DNA of 39,486 nucleotides from Bacilli bacterium (GTDB taxonomy: Bacteria; Bacillota_I; Bacilli_A; RFN20; CAG-826): contig JAFTDF010000040.1 of the NCBI GenBank assembly GCA_017454295.1, positions 1 to 39,486 on the forward strand, read 5' to 3'. Under the pieces are notes generated by a model. That model was not told the origin of the DNA. It saw nothing but the letters and a program-made list of their open reading frames with translations, and did no database searches. The translations under genes and the position numbers were made by a program. This document shows positions 10,001 through 16,410 of this stretch, in pieces; within the stretch, counting starts at the first letter, position 1; every line of letters starts with the position of its first letter.

Positions 10001-11159
10001 TGACCAAAGGAAGGGGTTCCAATTCGAGATCCATAAATCTGATGGCTTCGATCGCGGAAGCCTCGACGTGGCCGGGATGGCCCTCTTCGTGGCCTGCGAA
10101 TGTATAAACGCCTTCGACGCGGGTATATTGCCCCACTACGGCTTCGTTATTCTCCATGGCGACATAAACGGTGCTACCGCCGAGGGCAGAATTGCCGCTA
10201 TGGTCAGCCAATACGAAGCCTTTGCTGTCTTTGGCTTTGACGACGCCATAAAGGTCATCAATTTGGGTCTCTTCCGCCAGATTGAACAAATCGTCGATGG
10301 TCGTGGCCGCGGTTAATACAGCGAAGGCCATCGAAATCGGCTTCATGGTGGCGGATTCTTTGGCCACCGTGGTCACTTGGACCGAAATCTCTTCGCCGAT
10401 TTCATCGGGTAAGGTCAGAAGGTGGGTTTCTTCGTCATAGGCGGCTCCTTCGACTTCGACGATCACGTCGTCGCGGGCACCGGCATTGACTTCCCAGCTT
10501 AATTTAAGGGCGCTGCCGGCTTTGCGAGAAAGCTGGGCGCCGTCTTCGATCGTTTCGCCTTCGAGGAGGACTTTGAGACTGGTAAGGGAACGATAACGGA
10601 GGCTGGTCTCATAGGTCCATTCCTCGTCGTATTTGACATAAAGGTCGAGGGTATCTAAGTCTAAATAGGTATCGCCGGATTTGCCGAGTTCGGGAGAAGG
10701 CGCGCCTTTGCCGTTGAGGAAGCTTTGTCCGGGAGCGCCATCTTGGCCATCTTGACCGTCGATGCCATCTTCGCCATCTTCGCCATTCTGGCCGTCTTTC
10801 CCATCTTTGCCGTCTTTGCCGTCTTGGCCGTCTTGGCCATCGGTCCCGTTTTCGCCGGGGTCGCCTTTGGGGCCTTTGATGTTGCCGGTTTTCACCCAAG
10901 CGCCATCGCGGAAAACATAGACATCGCCATTATTCAAATCCAGATAATGGTCGCCGGATTGATAGGTGGTGCCGGTGGGGACGCCATTGCCCGAATAGAA
11001 GGAGGTGCCGTCCTTACCAGGGTCACCCTTGGGACCTTGGGTGGATTCGCCCGGATTGCTGTCTTGTTTGGATCCGCCGCCGGTATAGGATGAAACATCG
11101 CATCCAGCAAGCATGGCCAAAACCGCGATTGCGGTCATCGTCTTCACAAATGGTTTCAT
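7008..11159 (-). CDS. Large collagen-like/Ig-like surface lipoprotein, paralogue of the left-edge gene
   Basis: The protein has 1,383 residues from ATG at 11159, chosen because it gives a clean lipoprotein signal (MKPFVKTMTAIAVLAMLAGC, Cys20) with AGAGGGAAC as ribosome site; the frame extends 126 bases further upstream but without such signals. Residues about 30-190 hold two aromatic modules (GDHYLDLNNGDVY...W and GDTYLDLDTLDLY...W) around a GKDGKDGKDG collagen-like run. Then come an OB-like segment (about 300-390), Ig-like Big_2-type domains, three beta repeats ending in ITVTTEA-like strands that resemble divergent InlB B-repeats (about 900-1130), another Big_2-type domain, and a C-terminal beta domain of about 165 residues resembling a segment of the neighbouring giant protein. 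Probable surface adhesin; ligand unknown. It has its own promoter and terminator. Confidence 0.9.
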   Translation of the reverse strand: MKPFVKTMTAIAVLAMLAGCDVSSYTGGGSKQDSNPGESTQGPKGDPGKDGTSFYSGNGVPTGTTYQSGDHYLDLNNGDVYVFRDGAWVKTGNIKGPKGDPGENGTDGQDGQDGKDGKDGKDGQNGEDGEDGIDGQDGQDGAPGQSFLNGKGAPSPELGKSGDTYLDLDTLDLYVKYDEEWTYETSLRYRSLTSLKVLLEGETIEDGAQLSRKAGSALKLSWEVNAGARDDVIVEVEGAAYDEETHLLTLPDEIGEEISVQVTTVAKESATMKPISMAFAVLTAATTIDDLFNLAEETQIDDLYGVVKAKDSKGFVLADHSGNSALGGSTVYVAMENNEAVVGQYTRVEGVYTFAGHEEGHPGHVEASAIEAIRFMDLELEPLPLVTRPNPIFNTSFLNEVTYAFMAITVEDDGGTMEYRGYEADPGVADYEFVWEGLPQEPGDYIVTGYVYAFDESSKVVSMIAESADSLLGIQGEDSLAIGAVDSYTAVLPSRLQALIEEAPEEALPYLFVWSLRDEDEGKATIDENGNVTALAEGEIEITFTFATIYSVKKVVEIVAVPVTEFSATMEKAHLYVGEQDAVLSSGITVSVNQGASKEYAYAFYSDEQGQHPLSIDDAPVTLVDNQGVISIEAKGSAQDPVYGKCYLQFTSKGNTKLKSDMLDVSVYAYKHIDEVVATFSGAEFQGEADPSVAKHYFIKPVTKDGVTVNIEGLNSYFYENSSMSLWSGDTLTIDAKRDITAVEFVYNDKYGTLSSDVGEMTDSMNWVGKGQHLEFQHNGKNDIRFSESSIIVTLGEVNDFYIPAAVLLQADSRFSILDKNNQSYELPEIAKEGDVIEFKLTTEEEHLNPVVTVNNQPLEAVEGVYSITIEGDTSIAISGQEEVAHAVTVSAEHATVTPSIAGDHYAGEQLQFHVDADEGYSLVSVKVGETPLTPDGQGLYTYVMGEEAVTITVTTEAKQGIQVGPKEGSHYTLANVSGSYVGDDVSFDVVPESGYVVDSITINGVQQQVSPSNHYVVNNAQGDVNVVVTMKEESAATSVTFQMAGDKFTVVNSGPQVVDGYATIDKGSNFWIAVKADAGYRIVDITMGQASIFDQFVLDQTTDSYGCTFEKVQEAAVITVVTEALPVLDILADTHEVTVNDTIQLSLGVTNEKQGAVVTWGIKDDDYKDNATIDQNGVLTGKVAGIVNVEVSYTYDNLTVTKEETFTVIPAESGGKTIPQGGITFTVGNLVGKAYADNKNKAIALGDIAATLDPGSYGIIMNQNNQYYTAANGGTQCLQFKGSSGNVSIAITDEIASANRVRIIYLSDNHSSLDKYLTVKYGDQTAQASLGNIVDTDYNANKDKTKKVCTREVVYDLSKLKDQTISFVNTNSMVIVGSIIIE

Positions 11160-11211
11160 AGTTGTTCCCTCTTCTTTCCCGCTTTGAAGCGAAAAAGTCC
11201 TTAACATTCCT

Positions 11212-11239
11212 ATTATACGCATAGGGCGAGTGCAGGCAA
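11212..11239 (-). promoter_or_regulatory. Promoter of the 1,383-residue lipoprotein gene
   Basis: Minus-strand -35 TTGCCT (11234-11239), 16-base spacer, -10 TATAAT (11212-11217). It is 53 bases upstream of the ATG. Confidence 0.65.
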
Positions 11240-11426
11240 ACGCGCGTTTTGAGAATTTGAACTGAAACGGTGGCATAGAAAGCATAAGATTAGATGGTCC
11301 AAGATACTATCCGTGTGCTTATCCACAATTTCTTTTTATTACTTACATATTCTCTTATATATGATTTCGTTGAAACGTTTTTGCCCCGTTTCCTACTTTC
11401 CGTTTCCATTAAGGAAAGGGGGAACG

Positions 11427-11432
11427 TATAAT
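11427..11432 (+). promoter_or_regulatory. -10 box for the 336-residue lipoprotein gene
   Basis: TATAAT in the context ACGTATAAT, similar to the -10 contexts of the two larger paralogues. The possible -35 (TTCCAT, 17 bases upstream) is poor. The start codon is 45 bases downstream. Confidence 0.5.
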
Positions 11433-11448
11433 GAAGGATGCGAAAGGG

Positions 11449-11467
11449 GCACCTTGGTTCAAGGTGC
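11449..11467 (+). promoter_or_regulatory. Leader hairpin covering the ribosome-binding site
   Basis: GCACCTTG pairs perfectly with CAAGGTGC around a 3-base loop. The only Shine-Dalgarno-like sequence before the ATG at 11478 (AAGGTG, 11461-11466) lies in the 3' arm, so folding would hide it. A regulatory role is inferred. Confidence 0.5.
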
Positions 11468-11477
11468 GAGAAAAACC

Positions 11478-12488
11478 ATGAAAACTTCGTTACGTTTATT
11501 GACCTCGATCGCCGCGATGACGCTGCTTGCTTCTTGCGGTGGCTATAGCGGAGGGACTGGTGGCGGCGCCATGACCGGTGCCGTTTTAACCGGTGTCGGC
11601 CTCCCTAAGGATAACATTGGCCAAGTCGGCGGTATCTACCTCGATATCCAATCCGGTTTGCTCTATATCAAAGGGCAAGATGGCAAATGGGCACCCAACT
11701 CCAAAATCGGCGGTCCCGCCTTCTATAGTGGCGATAAAGCACCAGATAAAACCTTAGGCGCCAACGATGACGTCTACCTCGATTTCTCCAGTGGCAAGTT
11801 CTATGTCAAGGCCAATGGCGAATGGGTCGAGAAGAATGTCTTTGTTCCTAGCGGCGACCAAGACCCCCAAACCAGCCAGGATTCCTCTCAGGGCGGCGAA
11901 GGAAACTCTTCCCAAGATTCGTCCCAAGGCGGCGGACAATCCCAAGGCGGCGGCGGACAATCCAGTTCCACCACTTCCGTTACCCCCGGCACCAATGCCT
12001 TAGTCAAATCCGCGAATAATCTCGACGGGCATTCTTTCTATCTTGTCGCCGATGCCTTTGCGATGTCGACCACCCCAAAGACGAAAGTGGATGATCCCAA
12101 CACCGTTTATCCTTGGTATCTTGTTGGTAACGGAATCCAGTTCGTCGGCGAATCAATTGACAGTGTTACTGGGCTAACTTCATTCCTTTTCACCAAGAAT
12201 GCTACCGAAAATACTTACAAAATCAGCGCCGGTCAAACCAAATTAGTCGGCTATGTGGATTCCACCACGGAAAACGCCCACTACTCCATTTCCATGGGCG
12301 ATCCGACTTCTTCGGCGGCAAAGAGCGAAGATTGGACTGTAACCATCTCTCCCGAAGGCGTTGCCGAAATCTACGTGGATTTGGGCAATAACCAGAAAGT
12401 GTATTTAGAGTACTATAAATCCAGCTTCTGTGGTCATAAAGCGGCCCCGACCGATGCTGCTGCTCAAATGCATTTGTATAACGCCTAA
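11478..12488 (+). CDS. Surface lipoprotein with two aromatic modules and a Gly/Ser/Gln linker
   Basis: The protein has 336 residues. The ATG at 11478 gives a lipoprotein signal (MKTSLRLLTSIAAMTLLASC, Cys20); the open frame upstream to 11313 lacks such a signal. Two copies of the aromatic module follow (GGIYLDIQSGLLY...W and NDDVYLDFSSGKFY...W, about residues 45-130), each near an FYSG or similar turn, as in the two large lipoproteins but without the Gly-X-Y collagen runs. A low-complexity linker (about 135-180: SSQGG repeats) leads to a C-terminal domain of about 150 residues that I do not recognise (contains WYLVGNG, WTVTISPEG, VYLEYY). It is transcribed divergently from the 1,383-residue paralogue. 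Probable membrane-tethered surface protein of the same module family; function unknown. Confidence 0.88.
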   Translation: MKTSLRLLTSIAAMTLLASCGGYSGGTGGGAMTGAVLTGVGLPKDNIGQVGGIYLDIQSGLLYIKGQDGKWAPNSKIGGPAFYSGDKAPDKTLGANDDVYLDFSSGKFYVKANGEWVEKNVFVPSGDQDPQTSQDSSQGGEGNSSQDSSQGGGQSQGGGGQSSSTTSVTPGTNALVKSANNLDGHSFYLVADAFAMSTTPKTKVDDPNTVYPWYLVGNGIQFVGESIDSVTGLTSFLFTKNATENTYKISAGQTKLVGYVDSTTENAHYSISMGDPTSSAAKSEDWTVTISPEGVAEIYVDLGNNQKVYLEYYKSSFCGHKAAPTDAAAQMHLYNA

Positions 12489-12505
12489 TCTTCACGGCAA
12501 CTATC

Positions 12506-12529
12506 AGCCCCGAACCCACGGGGCTTTTT
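12506..12529 (+). terminator. Intrinsic terminator of the 336-residue lipoprotein gene
   Basis: AGCCCCG pairs with CGGGGCT around 6 bases, then a T run. It faces the opposing terminator at 12541-12561 between convergent genes. Confidence 0.85.
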
Positions 12530-12540
12530 GTTGGCGAAAA

Positions 12541-12561
12541 GAAAACCCCACAAAGTGGGGT
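12541..12561 (-). terminator. Intrinsic terminator of the minus-strand amylase gene
   Basis: On the minus strand ACCCCAC pairs with GTGGGGT around a 3-base loop, followed by TTTTC. It lies 18 bases past the amylase stop. Confidence 0.8.
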
Positions 12562-12578
12562 AAATCTCTTGGACGAGC

Positions 12579-14567
12579 TTATTTCTTGGTGGGATTGGGG
12601 TTGGTCTTATACCAAGTGCCGGTAAGTTTTGATCCACCATTATTGGAAGGAACAAACCAGTATTCCCCCGCTTTCTCGCGGTGGAGGTCTTCGGTTTGGT
12701 TGCCACCATTATCGGAGAAGATGACATTAGCGGCACCATGGGAGATGGTGATGTCATACCATAAACCGTTCTTGGTCATTTCGCTGCCGGGCCAGCCACC
12801 CAAATACTTCGGCCCATTGTTATCGATCCAGGCGTAGCAGGTGGGTTTGGCGAAGTTTTGCTCGGCGTTGAAGAAATGGATCTTGAGTTCGCCACTGACT
12901 TCTTGGGTGACGTTGCTGCCGTTTTCATCGACGACGCCATCGAAGGAATAAGAGGCCGCTCCGTCGCCATCGCCAGAACCCGAGGCACTCGAGCCATTGA
13001 TACTGACGGTGCCCTTGGCGCTTAGCACCATGATGGACTTGGCGGGAATCTTATAAGAACCGCCATTGGCTTCGATCTTGCCGTTGGTGGATAAGTCGCC
13101 AACCAAAGCGACTTCACCGGTGGTTTGGACTTCGCGGACTTGGTTGCCGGCGTTGATGACGACTAAATAATCATGATGGCCATCGACGAAATAGGCACCG
13201 ATATCGCCCGAACCGCTGCTTAAGGAACCAACCTTACCCGAATAGAGGTCGGGATGTTCGTTCTTTAAACGAGCGACTTTCGCGGTATAGGAATAGATGG
13301 AGTTGGCGTTTTTGGCGTCTTCGTCGGCGCTCTTCCCGGATTGGGTTTGGGTGGAAGCGTCCCTTCCCTCCATGTAGTTATTCGGTTTGGTTTGGCCTTT
13401 GGCAAAGGGCATCGGGGTGCGGTAAGACATATCCTGCCAGCCGTTGGAAGACCCGGTCATGCCAAGTTCGTCGCCATAATAGATATAGCTGCCGCCCGGG
13501 GAGATGACGTTGAGGCCATTGGCGAATTTCAAATCGACTTCGCTGCCGATATTCATGGCCGATTTGAAGCGCCCCGTATCGTGGTTGGATAAGAAGGAGG
13601 CTTCGATGGCCCCGGCATATTTGGAACGCACCTTATTTTGGTGGTTGACCACTTCGTTGACCCAATTGGCGGCATTGCCGTTATTAATGGCGTCCCTGGC
13701 CCAATAGCAGGCGGAGAAGTTAAAGGCGTTCATGGTGGAATCATAGAACTGCTCGATATATTGGAGGTCGGTATAGATTTCGCCCACCAAATAGACGTCT
13801 TCTTTTTCAGCGCGCATATCGGCGGACCATTCTTTCCACCAGGCAATGGATTTTTGGAAGGTGTTCTGTTCGACCTGCCAAGAACCGCCACCGCCATAGA
13901 TCCAAGCCGCGGCGTCGCAGCGGAATCCATCGACCCCTTTCTTAAGCCAGTTACGGCAGATGCGTTTGATTTCTTTGCGTAATTCGCCCTTATCGTAGTT
14001 AAGGTCGGGCATCCCACCGCCAAAGGCGGTTTCGCCACTATACCAATCGCGATGGGAGTTCCGCCAAGGATGATCGCTGGAGGTATGGTTTAAGACCATA
14101 TCCAAGGCGACTTTGATATCGCGCTTATGGCATTCTTCCAATAGTTTTTCAAAGGTAACGCCGCCTTTTTCGTAGACGGAGTTCACCGCTTCATAGTCTT
14201 TGACATCATAGCCGTGATACGACGCGGCCGGATGGATGGGGGAAAGCCATAATCCACCTACCCCGAGGTCTTGCAAATAATCGAGGTGATCGACGATTCC
14301 TTTGAAATCGCCAATGCCATCGTTACCGGCCCCATCGGCAAAGGAATAGACCAAGAGTTGATACCAGGTCCGGTGGGTGTTATCCATCGGGGTCGGGGTA
14401 TCGTCTTCCTCGGAATCCTCGCTGAAGCTGACTTCGGCCGAATAGGAGGAAACTTGTGGTGGCTCGCTGCTAGTGCCTTTCGAAACCGAACTCTGGCTCG
14501 GCGTGGTATTACAGGCGGCTAAGGCAAGAAGGGCGGAAGCCCCCAAGAAAAGAAATGAAGTTTTCAT
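12579..14567 (-). CDS. Secreted alpha-amylase family (GH13, MPDLN type) lipoprotein with C-terminal CBM26-like domain
   Basis: The protein has 662 residues, a lipoprotein signal with Cys19 (LALAAC), then a Ser/Glu-rich stalk to about residue 60. The GH13 barrel follows: region I DMVLNH (156-161), MPDLN (186-190), region II GFRCDAA with nucleophile Asp218, region III VGEIY with Glu263, region IV FLSNHD with Asp330. The MPDLN motif is known for GH13 members intermediate between oligo-1,6-glucosidases and neopullulanases (GH13_36 type). The C-terminus (about 555-650: YAWIDNN, GWPGSEM, NVIFSDNGGNQTEDL) matches the starch-binding CBM26 pattern. It should hydrolyse alpha-1,4-glucans outside the cell while tethered to the membrane. 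Its ATG overlaps the pyrophosphatase stop by one base (TAATG), with GGAG upstream, so translation is probably coupled. Confidence 0.93.
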   Translation of the reverse strand: MKTSFLFLGASALLALAACNTTPSQSSVSKGTSSEPPQVSSYSAEVSFSEDSEEDDTPTPMDNTHRTWYQLLVYSFADGAGNDGIGDFKGIVDHLDYLQDLGVGGLWLSPIHPAASYHGYDVKDYEAVNSVYEKGGVTFEKLLEECHKRDIKVALDMVLNHTSSDHPWRNSHRDWYSGETAFGGGMPDLNYDKGELRKEIKRICRNWLKKGVDGFRCDAAAWIYGGGGSWQVEQNTFQKSIAWWKEWSADMRAEKEDVYLVGEIYTDLQYIEQFYDSTMNAFNFSACYWARDAINNGNAANWVNEVVNHQNKVRSKYAGAIEASFLSNHDTGRFKSAMNIGSEVDLKFANGLNVISPGGSYIYYGDELGMTGSSNGWQDMSYRTPMPFAKGQTKPNNYMEGRDASTQTQSGKSADEDAKNANSIYSYTAKVARLKNEHPDLYSGKVGSLSSGSGDIGAYFVDGHHDYLVVINAGNQVREVQTTGEVALVGDLSTNGKIEANGGSYKIPAKSIMVLSAKGTVSINGSSASGSGDGDGAASYSFDGVVDENGSNVTQEVSGELKIHFFNAEQNFAKPTCYAWIDNNGPKYLGGWPGSEMTKNGLWYDITISHGAANVIFSDNGGNQTEDLHREKAGEYWFVPSNNGGSKLTGTWYKTNPNPTKK

Positions 14568-15106
14568 TAACGTTTACTCCAGAAGCGTTCTTTGTAGAGG
14601 TCGATGGCCTCTTGTACGGTCGCTTCGGCCGGTTCGTGCCCGCACATGGCGCGGACATCGGTGATCTTATCGGGTTCTAGTTGTTTGTAGACGGTGAAGA
14701 AATGGGCGATTTCATCGGAGACATGCTGGGGGAGGTCGGCGATCTCGTGGTAGCACGAATACACCGGATCATGGAGGCAGACGGCGATGATCTTCTCATC
14801 GTCTTTGCCCGAATCCACCATCGGGAGCACCCCAATGGGGCGGCACATCGTTAAGGAAAGGGGCACCATCGGCTCGGAGCAAAGCACCAAAACATCTAAC
14901 GGGTCGCCATCCCGGGACAAGGTCTTGGGGATGAAGCCATAGTTATGGGGATAATGGGTCGCGGTATAAAGGATTCGGTCGAGGATCAAACCGCCGGATT
15001 CCTTATCTAGTTCATATTTGTTCTTACTGCCTTTAGAAATCTCCACGCAGGCGAGGAATTCGTCTTTTTTAATCCGATCGGGATTAATCGAATGCCACAT
15101 GTTCAT
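14567..15106 (-). CDS. ppa: Inorganic pyrophosphatase, family I
   Basis: The protein has 179 residues, close to the roughly 175 of bacterial family I enzymes. It contains the signature [10 protein letters not shown] with the metal-binding aspartates, a substrate-site ELDKESG segment, and the second acidic cluster GKDDEKI. It hydrolyses cytoplasmic pyrophosphate to phosphate and so drives biosynthetic reactions. The start at 15106 is chosen because GGAGGCG lies just upstream and the preceding in-frame 53 residues are basic, low-quality sequence overlapping the neighbour. It follows the aldo-keto reductase by 71 bases and couples to the amylase through TAATG. A TATACT -10-like box (15135-15140) lies in the gap, so it may also be transcribed alone. 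Confidence 0.95.
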   Translation of the reverse strand: MNMWHSINPDRIKKDEFLACVEISKGSKNKYELDKESGGLILDRILYTATHYPHNYGFIPKTLSRDGDPLDVLVLCSEPMVPLSLTMCRPIGVLPMVDSGKDDEKIIAVCLHDPVYSCYHEIADLPQHVSDEIAHFFTVYKQLEPDKITDVRAMCGHEPAEATVQEAIDLYKERFWSKR

Positions 15107-15134
15107 ACGAAAACGCCTCCTTAACTCAACGTTA

Positions 15135-15140
15135 AGTATA
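15135..15140 (-). promoter_or_regulatory. Possible -10 box before ppa
   Basis: TATACT on the minus strand, 29 bases upstream of the ppa start, without a recognisable -35 hexamer. It could give ppa and the amylase expression independent of the aldo-keto reductase gene. Confidence 0.35.
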
Positions 15141-15177
15141 GCACGGATATCGGGGAGATTGGGAAAGAAGGGAAGGC

Positions 15178-16323
15178 TTATTTGCCTTCGAATTCGCGGG
15201 CGACATCGACAAGCAATTCGCGGATGGGGAGATGCTGCGGACAGACCGCTTCGCAACCACCGCATCCGATGCAGCTGGAAGCGGCTCCGCTTTGTTCGAT
15301 GAGGGCTTCGTAATATCGGACTTGGTTATATTCGTTAAAGGCCTTCTTGGCGTTATATAGAGCGAAGACCCGCGGAATCTCAATGCCCATCGGACAATGG
15401 TTTTCCTCCACGCAATAGCGGCATTTGGTGCAAGTGATCAGGTGCAGTTTATCAAAAGCCTCCACCACTTCACCGATGGCTTGGCGTTCCCGGTTGCTAA
15501 TGGGTTGGAAGTCTTTCATAAAGGAAAGGTTATCCGCCATCTGCTCATAGTTCGACATACCCGATAAGACGCAGGCGATTTCGGGGAAAGAGGCCACAAA
15601 ACGGATGGCATAGGAGGCGGGAGAGCGATTCACGCCAAGTTCTTCGTTGCAGCGCGCTAATGCATCCATTCCTTCGGGCGGGAGATTGACTAAGCGGCCA
15701 CCTTTGACCGGTTCCATGACCAAGATGGGTTTGCCATGTTTCTTACAGACTTCGTAGCATTTCCTTGACTCAATGGAAACATCGTCGTAATCGAGGTAAT
15801 TGAATTGGATCTGCACCACTTCGATCTGCGGATATTCGGTGAGGATTCGGTCTAAGACCGCCGCCTTATCGTGGAAGGACATCCCCACGTGGCGGATCTT
15901 GCCTTCTTGTTTCAATTCAAAGGCGATTTCAAATGCCCGACAGGCTTTGTATTTCTCAAAGCTTTGGGCATTCATCGCGTGCATGAGGAAGAAATCGAAA
16001 TACTCTACCCCGCAGGCATCCAACATGGTTTGAAAATAGGGCCGGATATCCGCTTCGCAGTTGAAATAACTGCCAGAGAGCTTATTGGTGAGCAAATAAG
16101 AGGAGCGGGGATAACGGCTGGTAACGACTTGCTTAATGGCCGTTTCGGATTTGCCATCCAAATAACCATGGGCCGTATCGAAGTAATTAAAGCCAGCCTC
16201 AATAAAGGCATCGGCCATCTTTTGGAATTCGGGGATATCGACTTCGCCCTCTTTCATGGGCAGGCGCATGCAGCCAAAGGCAAAACGACCGTGGATTTCA
16301 GGAAAAAAGGGATTGGATTCCAT
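15178..16323 (-). CDS. Aldo/keto reductase with C-terminal 2x[4Fe-4S] ferredoxin domain
   Basis: The protein has 381 residues. The N-terminal 290 form an aldo/keto reductase barrel with the full catalytic tetrad visible: Asp49 and Tyr54 (FDTAHGY), Lys81 (TNKLSG) and His115 (LMHAM). The C-terminus carries two ferredoxin-like cysteine sets: C298, C301, C304, C310 and C351, C354, C357, C361. This is the architecture of the iron-sulfur aldo/keto reductases common in anaerobes, which probably couple NAD(P)H to ferredoxin-type electron transfer; the substrate is unknown. The ATG at 16323 has GGAGGTC eight bases upstream; the frame extends further but without support. It starts a probable AKR-ppa-amylase transcription unit from the promoter at 16346-16373. 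Confidence 0.93.
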   Translation of the reverse strand: MESNPFFPEIHGRFAFGCMRLPMKEGEVDIPEFQKMADAFIEAGFNYFDTAHGYLDGKSETAIKQVVTSRYPRSSYLLTNKLSGSYFNCEADIRPYFQTMLDACGVEYFDFFLMHAMNAQSFEKYKACRAFEIAFELKQEGKIRHVGMSFHDKAAVLDRILTEYPQIEVVQIQFNYLDYDDVSIESRKCYEVCKKHGKPILVMEPVKGGRLVNLPPEGMDALARCNEELGVNRSPASYAIRFVASFPEIACVLSGMSNYEQMADNLSFMKDFQPISNRERQAIGEVVEAFDKLHLITCTKCRYCVEENHCPMGIEIPRVFALYNAKKAFNEYNQVRYYEALIEQSGAASSCIGCGGCEAVCPQHLPIRELLVDVAREFEGK

Positions 16324-16345
16324 AGGAATGACCTCCACTAGGCTA

Positions 16346-16373
16346 ATTGTAAGGGAAGGAATCTCTCTGGCAA
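16346..16373 (-). promoter_or_regulatory. Promoter of the aldo/keto reductase gene
   Basis: Minus-strand -35 TTGCCA (16368-16373), 16-base spacer, -10 TACAAT (16346-16351); each differs from consensus by one base. It starts right after the T-run of the terminator at 16375-16399. Confidence 0.75.
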
Positions 16374-16374
16374 G

Positions 16375-16399
16375 AAAAACGCACCCCGAAGGATGCGTT
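16375..16399 (-). terminator. Intrinsic terminator ending the SipW operon
   Basis: On the minus strand AACGCATCC pairs with GGGTGCGTT (one T-G pair) around a TTCG tetraloop, followed by T5. It lies 11 bases past the stop of the 585-residue exported protein. Confidence 0.88.
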
Positions 16400-16410
16400 C
16401 GCTTCATTTG

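Larger units (their letters stand above)
11160..11477. other. Divergent intergenic region between two surface lipoprotein genes
   Basis: This 318-base stretch has no credible gene. It holds a minus promoter (11212-11239), a plus -10 box (11427-11432), a 5' leader hairpin over the plus gene's ribosome site (11449-11467), an AT-rich centre, and one isolated perfect DnaA-box sequence (TTATCCACA, 11319-11327). Confidence 0.7.

Noticed and set aside
11157-11285. Longer N-terminus for the 1,383-residue lipoprotein starting at 11285
   Set aside because: It would place the promoter inside the gene and bury the lipoprotein signal; ATG 11159 has a good ribosome site and matches the paralogue.
11319-11327. 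Perfect DnaA box TTATCCACA, possibly part of an origin
   Set aside because: It is a single isolated copy without a box cluster, an unwinding element or dnaA/dnaN genes nearby; chance is sufficient.
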